Assembly (NCBI RefSeq): GCF_001949145.1
Contig: NW_019091362.1
Location: 3,272,430-3,336,429 of the forward strand
Source: Acanthaster planci
Lineage: Eukaryota; Echinodermata; Asteroidea; Valvatida; Acanthasteridae
Direction of reading: 5' to 3'
DNA: 64,000 bases
The translations under genes and the position numbers were made by a program. The stretch's first letter is position 1; each line of letters begins with the position of its first letter. The notes under the pieces are model-generated. The model did not search any database, was not told where the DNA came from, and saw only the letters and a list, made by a program, of their open reading frames with translations. Below, piece after piece: positions 59,401 through 64,000 of this stretch.

Positions 59401-62400
59401 CCCGCATCCTGGACGATGGGCTTCATGGCATTGTAGATGGTGTCCAACTCGTCAAAGCCATAGACATTAGGAACATCGCCAGAGTTCAGGATGTTGTTGA
59501 TATCCTCCAGGAAAGATTCTGCTTTGATCTAATACAAAAAAAAACCCAATATGGATTCTTGTAAAGAATCAAGTGAATGAACAAGCAATTTTACTTTGCT
59601 GTACAGACACAAAGTTTTATCTTCCCTCTGTGTTCAACTCACAGCATGAAACTGTATACTTCTTTGGGAGCTGAGATGGGTTAAGGAATTTTTATAGGCC
59701 CAGTGAGCAGGGAAAATAAACAGAAACAACTGAGAAAATATTTAACACCTGTAAAGTCATACGAAACTCTTACAATGTGCATAAAATTCTGGTACTTTAA
59801 AATCCTTTACCTGGGTATCGCAGAAGAGGAAGACAGTTGGCTTTCCCTCCAGCCCGGCGGCCATCATGACCTTCTTCAGGTCTTCCCGCCACTCGTTCAC
59901 GCCGTAGTTCTTGGACAGCTCAATTTGGAAAAGGTCATACTCCGCCCTGGCCGCAAATGAGAATAACAATATCACTATTTATGTTTTGAGGACATTTTTA
60001 CGCGGACATGTTGAACCCAGGTAACACTAGCTGCAACCTTATGGTACCTTCCTTGTACCTGTATTAGTGGATCAAGACTGCAGACAAATGTCAAGTAATC
60101 TTGGCTGGACTCTCCACACCCACGTTTGCTACAACCAAGCACAACTTGGTGTTGTATTTTGGGAGGTTATTAAAGGTCAGTATGATGCCCCCAAAATTTA
60201 TATGTCCTGTTATACTAAAGCTATAACAGTCGTAAAAGAAGGCACGCTAAAATACGTATAGACACCGATGAACCCAACATGGTTAGCTTCTGAACATAAA
60301 CGTTGATGGATATGAAATCAAGAGTATTTTTCATTGAGAGCTTAAAGGATTTAGGCAATGTTTTGTGATCTTATACATGTTATTAATTATCAATCCAGTT
60401 ATCGTGCAAGTTAAAACATCAGTGGCTTTTTGGATTTGGTTGCACTATACAAATTGGGGGTTTACGGGAAGGTTCAAGTATACCCCGCCTCTAGCATGGA
60501 TGAATTTAAAAAAAAGAAGCAAACTAGAGAGAAAAAAAACAAGTGAGGCTTGTACATGTGAGCAGCCAATCTGGTCAGACTCTGACGTCCGCTCCCTCCC
60601 ACGCCAAGCAGTAGGGCGTTGCCCAGGGGCTGTCTGATGATCCGGCTGATGCGACAGACGTGCTTGGTGGCGTCCATGAAGAGGACCAGCTTCATCTGGG
60701 CTGTGTTGACCTGGTTGTAGTCCTCCAGGTAGTCCTTCATCACTTGGATCATCTGAGGCAAGAGGGAGTGGGAAGGAGAGAGGAGGGAAGTCATCAGGTG
60801 AGCTCTGATTAAAGTTTATGGAGAGTAGACACAGCGGACACCACCTGCTGGGAAGTGGAAGAGCTAGAACCAATTGATAATTAGGAGAAATCCATCACCA
60901 ATTGTGTTCACAGGCGTTAAAACTGATTGAAGACTTGCAACTGTAGAAAAAAGTCATAGTTCCTAAAACTTAGGCGCTACTGTTATACTTGAGCACATCG
61001 TTAAGTACTCAAACACATCAACACGTGCCCAAGGTCAGTGTGGCTAACAGGGTCGACCCTAGATGTTCAAATTTATTGAATTTGTTTGAGCGCACTTGAC
61101 ATCAGGTGCTATGTTCTCGAATGACCTCTTATTTTTTGGACCATCGCATCGGCACACTGTGGAGGCTTAAAAGTTGATGAGCTCAATAACTGGACAAGAA
61201 ATATGCAAGGAGCTAAAAAGTACAAACGCTCATCTCACGGATCAATTGAGTGCAGAATTCTGTTAATCACAGAAAAGATTTGTACAGCAAGAACAGGGTA
61301 CCGAGCAAAAAATCATGGGAATGTATCCATCTGTAACTGGTTCACGGCTGATTTGGGTTTAGCATATAAATTTGGTAAGCAGTAATTGCCTTCATAAGAT
61401 GTAACTTTTTTGCACTGGGCAGATGCAGATTTTGGTACATCCATGAAGGACAAATCTCCTAATATCAAAATGAACAGTGCTTTTTCAGCGCGGCGGCTTC
61501 ATGAATTGGCCCAGGTAGGTTTTTCTTTCCACTGACAGGGCCTGAAGAGATTTGCCTACCTTAGCTTCGTCTTCAATGTAAGCGTACTGCTTGTTGTCCA
61601 CGTTGGCCACCATGAAGTCCCCGTATAGGATGTTGTCGGTGGGCAGGACCTCCTCGGGCTTGGCGCCAAAGACCGAGGTCATCTTGTCGCGTAGGAGAGA
61701 CTCAAACCAGTCCCGGTCCTGCTTGTTGACCAGCCGGTCCTGGAAGACGCGGCAGCTCTCGTGGTACCAGAGGCGGAGGAGGCTACTCAGGTTTTCCACC
61801 TTGGCAGGCGTGGCCATGAGGATGCCTGAGAGAAGGAAGGGTGTGGGGTTAAAGACAATGCAACCCAATCCAGGGCTCATAGTGTCAAGACCCCAAAACT
61901 TCAAAGACTTTTAATGACTTTTTTAGTCCATTTTCAAAAACTTTTTAATGACTTCCATAATCATTAAATGTGCATTTCTACAATACTGGCAACACACTCA
62001 ATTGTGATTACATCACACTCCTTTGAGGTGACATCGCAGGGCTTTGACATAACAGTAATAACTGTTCATGATTCGCAGACCGCTGCGATAACACAAAATC
62101 TTGAAAAATTCAACACAATTATAAAATGCAAGTTGTAAAAGATGAAATTTTAATGACTTGTAATGACTTTAGTCACTTTTCTACAAACATTTAATGACTT
62201 TTCCGGGAATTTCATGACCACAATGAAATTTAATGTCCGCTACGAACTCTGCAACTTAATGATATTAGTCAGAAGTCACAAGAGTCAGTTTCATAATATT
62301 ACTGTGAAGCGCATCGAGATGTGCTATGTGATGCGCTATATAAGAAATGTGTTATCATTATTATTATCCGCTTGGGGAGGGATAAGAGATGGCATGCTTT

Positions 62401-63937
62401 TAAACAGCAGAGTGTCCCACTGGTGTGCACATGAGTTCGTGAATGCTTGACGCGGAGTGCGCTGAGAGTGTGACCAACTTATCATGGAATGTAGAGTCTT
62501 TACGTGTGTGCCAAGCTCATTTTGAAACCTTCCCACCAGCTGGTGTCTTCTTTGCCAGTGAGTAGGGTGCTTCTAGTCACAGCAGGTAGGTTTCTAAAGG
62601 AATTCTGTACTATGGGAATCAATAGGAGCAGTCAGGATGCCAAACTGAGCAATACATGCCAACAAAGCACTCAGTCGGCGCTTCCTAAATGCCGAACCAA
62701 AGACAAAATTGATGACAAAATACCCTGGGAGTCATTCTTGGGATCCGGTCAGTCACAAATGGCTTACACGGTGGATGATTTCCAAACAGGAAAATTGACA
62801 GAATGAACATCTGCTTTTAAGATGGAATGCAACTTTAATTAAAACCCGTAGTGCAAAATGCAGAACTTCCAACAAGACGATTTCATTTCCAATACCTCTT
62901 TATTCAAAGCATTATGAAATAATCACTTGTACCAGATTGTCATTCTTTGCATTCTCGGGTCGAATTTTTAAATAAAAGTGAACTGTTAAACAAAAAAGTT
63001 CCGAGATGTGCACAGCGCTGTAACAGATTTGGAACGCTCTACGTCAGAAAACATACCCTGGAAAACCTTGGAGAGATCTCTCAGGTTGAATGTGTAGTGG
63101 CTCTTGGCCGGGGTAGGCAGCAGCTGGGTGGTGATGGTCTCGTAAACGTTAATGGTGGTATCCACGATTTTGGCGCAGTGGTCAGACACTGACGGAGTTT
63201 GTGCTGTGAGAAAAACCATAAAGTACCATTTAGAATATAATCAAAGGCAGATGGAAGGGAGGGCAATGGGGGACCAGGTCCCCCTTCAAAAAAGGGGGCA
63301 CTTTTGTTTTTAGTTGTTCATAAATAACAACGGAAAGGTAATTACGGGGGCTACTTAATTTTCTTTCTTTCCAAAAATATGTAAAGAAATTCTCATACTT
63401 TTGGGGCCCTTCGTAATGAAACATTGGTTCTGGATTCACAATTGCTTATATCTCAAATACATTTATAAAAGTGCAAAAGCAATTTGTTGTGAGAAAATTC
63501 GATCGGTGGAGTTCTCCAGAGCTGAAATATGTTCAACTCTTCTTTCAATCTGCAACTGACAAATTTGTCGAGATATTTCAAATGCGTAATCAACTTCACT
63601 GACGAGGCAACCATAAACTAGCCCTGCACATTCCTCATCCAACCAACAAAGCTGGACTGCTCCCTATTACAGTACTCCAAGTCCATTGTAAATCCAATGA
63701 AGGGAGAGGGCGGACGAAGGAAGGACAGAGAGCAGACTCTCCCCCCCCCCCCGGTAATCTTACCCAGCCAGCTGTCCAGGATAGTGGCGAAGATGCGATG
63801 TTTGCTGCTGTGTTCCAGCTCACAGAAGGACAGCACGTTGAAGTGTCTCATGAGCCTGGCTGTGACAGGATTACGACCCCCACCGGGTGGACCCATGGCG
63901 CAGACAAAGTTAATGTCCACTAACTCCCGGAATGCAC
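38494..63937 (-). CDS. DNAH1: Axonemal dynein heavy chain, DNAH1-type, C-terminal 1926 residues, 5' truncated by window edge
   Basis: This is an inner-arm axonemal dynein motor subunit that drives ciliary and flagellar sliding. Coding exons in transcript order: 63937-63764, 63203-63057, 61825-61560, 60752-60556, 59946-59811, 59528-59320, 58777-58606, 57299-57108, 56612-56493, 56125-55949, 55518-55327, 53893-53726, 53321-52998, 52597-52352, 51698-51549, 51211-51051, 50755-50530, 49996-49801, 49088-48937, 48237-48121, 47648-47466, 46619-46416, 45816-45685, 44888-44715, 44174-43995, 43155-42979, 42490-42320, 42171-42041, 41830-41686, 40049-39843, 39690-39456, 38615-38494. After two bases of a split codon, 5781 bases give 1926 residues and TAA. 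The C terminus ([15 protein letters not shown]) and the body match DNAH1 better than the related DNAH3, DNAH7 and DNAH12 tails I remember. Roughly 2300 N-terminal residues (tail, linker, AAA1, AAA2, most of AAA3) lie past position 64000. The paralog assignment is from memory, without alignment. Confidence 0.92.
40252..40430. mobile_element. TTAACCCCTT element, copy C2
   Basis: It begins TTTTAACCCCTTCACGGC and ends in a diverged GAAGGAGCTAAA. Its interior (TGTGTGGTATGCACT, GTGAATAGA) is the reverse complement of copy C3. It lies in a DNAH1 intron. Confidence 0.7.
40681..41280. other. A-rich, strand-asymmetric intron stretch
   Basis: About 600 bases of the DNAH1 intron 40050-41685 are dominated by A and AAG/AAC words on the plus strand, with many A runs of 7-10 bases and few T runs. 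No coding, RNA or repeat signature was recognised. Confidence 0.5.
43730..43982. mobile_element. MITE family A, copy A1 (complete)
   Basis: The element begins GGGCCCAATTTCATGGCGCT and ends in its inverted copy, AGCGCCATGAAATTGGGCCC. Internal GTAAGC and CTGCTTA motifs recur. It is 253 bases long, has no ORF, and sits in a DNAH1 intron close to the splice donor at 43995. Related copies are at 33478-33762, 50826-50950 and 61485-61515. Confidence 0.85.
43995..49088 (-). other. DNAH1: DNAH1 exons covering the AAA5-AAA6 linker and AAA6
   Basis: Seven exons carry [19 protein letters not shown] (49088-48937), the variable [19 protein letters not shown] segment, [20 protein letters not shown] (46619-46416), [19 protein letters not shown] (45816-45685), [15 protein letters not shown] (44888-44715) and [19 protein letters not shown] (44174-43995). 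These are the hallmark blocks of dynein AAA6, which does not bind nucleotide. MITE family A copy A1 lies about a dozen bases past the donor of the 44174-43995 exon. Confidence 0.88.
47325..47443. mobile_element. MITE family B, copy B2
   Basis: CTGTTTCACAGGGATC at the left pairs with GATTCATGTGAAACAAACAG at the right. The internal ATCAGTGATCCC and ATCACTGATT also match copy B1. It is about 119 bases long and lies in a DNAH1 intron. Confidence 0.7.
49801..52597 (-). other. DNAH1: DNAH1 exons covering AAA5 and the buttress coiled coil
   Basis: Exons 52597-52352 ([29 protein letters not shown]), 51698-51549 ([20 protein letters not shown]) and 51211-51051 ([14 protein letters not shown]) encode AAA5, which has no functional P-loop. 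Exons 50755-50530 and 49996-49801 are rich in Glu, Lys and Leu ([15 protein letters not shown], then [15 protein letters not shown]). They form the strut/buttress hairpin that contacts the stalk, and the return into the ring. Confidence 0.88.
50826..50950. mobile_element. MITE family A, one-ended fragment A3
   Basis: GGGCCCAATTTCATGGAACT begins the fragment. CTTCATGAAGACC and TAAGCAGTAAGCACAGCAAA follow, matching copy A2 internally. The opposite terminus is missing. It lies in a DNAH1 intron. Confidence 0.7.
52996..52998 (-). other. DNAH1: Non-canonical GC splice donor in DNAH1
   Basis: The CC2 exon ends ...GGG CCA TTC ACG and the intron starts GCAAGT, not GT. The next exon begins GGTGAGTATCG. 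The join gives GPFT-GEYR, as expected from dyneins (GPFTGxYR). No GT donor within reach keeps the frame. GC-AG introns are a known minor class and usually have a strong GCAAGT context, as here. A base error is possible but unlikely, given the consensus match at the other positions. Confidence 0.8.
54380..54569. mobile_element. TTAACCCCTT element, copy C3
   Basis: This 190-base copy has TTAACCCCTT at the left and AAGGGGTTAA at the right. The internal AGTGCATACCACACATACA and CTATTCACCATGCACCTGC match C2 in the opposite orientation. It lies in the large DNAH1 intron 53894-55326. Confidence 0.75.
54690..55136 (+). mobile_element. Decayed non-LTR retrotransposon fragment
   Basis: 54939-55136 is open and encodes [20 protein letters not shown] followed by [17 protein letters not shown]. 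This is the PWMT...LIKxRQ linker that lies between the endonuclease and reverse transcriptase of RTE/L2/CR1-like elements. Upstream codons ([18 protein letters not shown]) look related but need frame changes. No reverse transcriptase follows. It sits in the DNAH1 intron 53894-55326, in the orientation opposite to the gene. Confidence 0.6.
56197..56275 (-). pseudogene. Relic partial duplicate of the DNAH1 stalk exon 56125-55949
   Basis: Twenty-five consecutive codons on the minus strand (56271-56197) align without gaps to the start of the CC1 exon just downstream. 58 of 75 bases and 16 of 25 residues match, including QEI at the end and AVA in the middle. The flanking intron (AATATTC region) is also similar. 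The acceptor AG of the real exon is AA here, and a stop codon follows soon after the aligned part. It looks like an old tandem duplication that has lost its splice site. Confidence 0.75.
57751..58407. other. Assembly gap (657 N)
   Basis: A run of 657 Ns lies inside the DNAH1 intron between the exons ending at 58606 and starting at 57299. Those exons join in phase 0, giving [15 protein letters not shown] as expected for dynein, so no coding exon is likely to be missing. The true gap length may differ from the number of Ns. Confidence 0.95.
58606..60752 (-). other. DNAH1: DNAH1 exons covering AAA4
   Basis: Four exons encode AAA4. The P-loop reads GVGGSGRQS, with Arg where classical Walker A has Lys, as usual for AAA4 of axonemal dyneins. 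It is followed by [25 protein letters not shown] (the Walker B region), [16 protein letters not shown] and [17 protein letters not shown]. The donor of the P-loop exon is CACAT|GTACAA (60556); it is the only one that joins HM-AEYD in frame. Confidence 0.9.
61485..61515. mobile_element. MITE family A, right-end fragment A4
   Basis: CAGCGCGGCGGCTTCATGAA followed by TTGGCCCAGG is a diverged right terminus of family A. It sits about 45 bases inside the intron next to the DNAH1 exon ending at 61560. The left limit is unclear. Confidence 0.45.
61560..63937 (-). other. DNAH1: DNAH1 exons covering the end of AAA3
   Basis: Three exons encode the C-terminal part of AAA3. The dynein signature [21 protein letters not shown] in the first exon follows the Walker B region of AAA3. 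Then come [20 protein letters not shown] (63203-63057) and [16 protein letters not shown] with ILYGDFM (61825-61560). The AAA3 Walker A and B motifs themselves lie upstream of the window. Confidence 0.9.
62301..62369 (+). repeat. SINE/LINE-type 3' tail
   Basis: GAAGCGCATCGAGATGTGCT, then GCGCTATATAAGAAATGT and an ATTATT run, is the GCGCTATATAA(A)TG plus ATT-repeat tail found at the 3' ends of many animal SINEs and LINEs. I cannot recognise the body upstream. Confidence 0.5.
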
Positions 63938-64000
63938 CTGGTGAACACGTCAAATACAACTCACATGTTTATATTATTATTTATTGGACCTCACAGACAC

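Overview
This is a nuclear genome window from an animal. Its genes are split by many short introns with GT-AG ends, and it has tRNA-derived SINEs, foldback MITEs and one assembly gap. It holds parts of three conserved protein-coding genes and no prokaryotic features. Protein conservation and repeat style suggest a marine invertebrate, most likely a deuterostome such as an echinoderm or a lancelet. That placement is an inference from repeat types, and the species cannot be named from this sequence alone.

Layout. (1) Minus strand, 26587 down to the left edge: UTP20 (DRIM), the giant HEAT-repeat protein of the small-subunit processome. I traced 37 coding exons that join in phase into 1811 codons; the C-terminal third lies beyond position 1. 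(2) Plus strand, 26951-33402: a complete JNK-interacting protein of the JIP1/JIP2 type (MAPK8IP1-like). It has 11 coding exons and 559 residues, with an SH3 domain, a PTB domain and a kinesin-light-chain-binding C terminus. (3) Minus strand, right edge down to 38494: the C-terminal 1926 residues of an axonemal dynein heavy chain that best fits DNAH1. It has 32 coding exons running from AAA3 through AAA4, stalk, AAA5 and AAA6 to the stop codon. The upstream half lies beyond position 64000. All exon chains were assembled by hand from splice signals, codon phase and remembered family sequence. The phases close perfectly in all three genes.

Gene relations. UTP20 and the JIP gene are head to head, with only 363 bases between start codons, so they probably share a bidirectional promoter. 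The JIP gene and DNAH1 are tail to tail, with about 5.1 kb between stop codons. A back-to-back pair of poly(A) signals in opposite orientation lies at 37355-37368. The three products act in unrelated processes: ribosome biogenesis in the nucleolus, JNK and kinesin scaffolding, and ciliary motility. I see no functional cluster.

Repeats occupy introns and the tail-to-tail spacer. They include a hAT-like MITE with an 8-base target duplication nested in an older inverted composite repeat (UTP20 intron 1), a foldback element of about 390 bases, at least four multi-copy foldback or interspersed families, two tRNA-like SINE units, a decayed non-LTR retrotransposon, minisatellites, and a relic duplicate of a dynein stalk exon. 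I found no undescribed biological system. The most unusual items are the relic stalk exon, the GC-AG intron, the divergent JNK-docking segment and the nested transposon structure.
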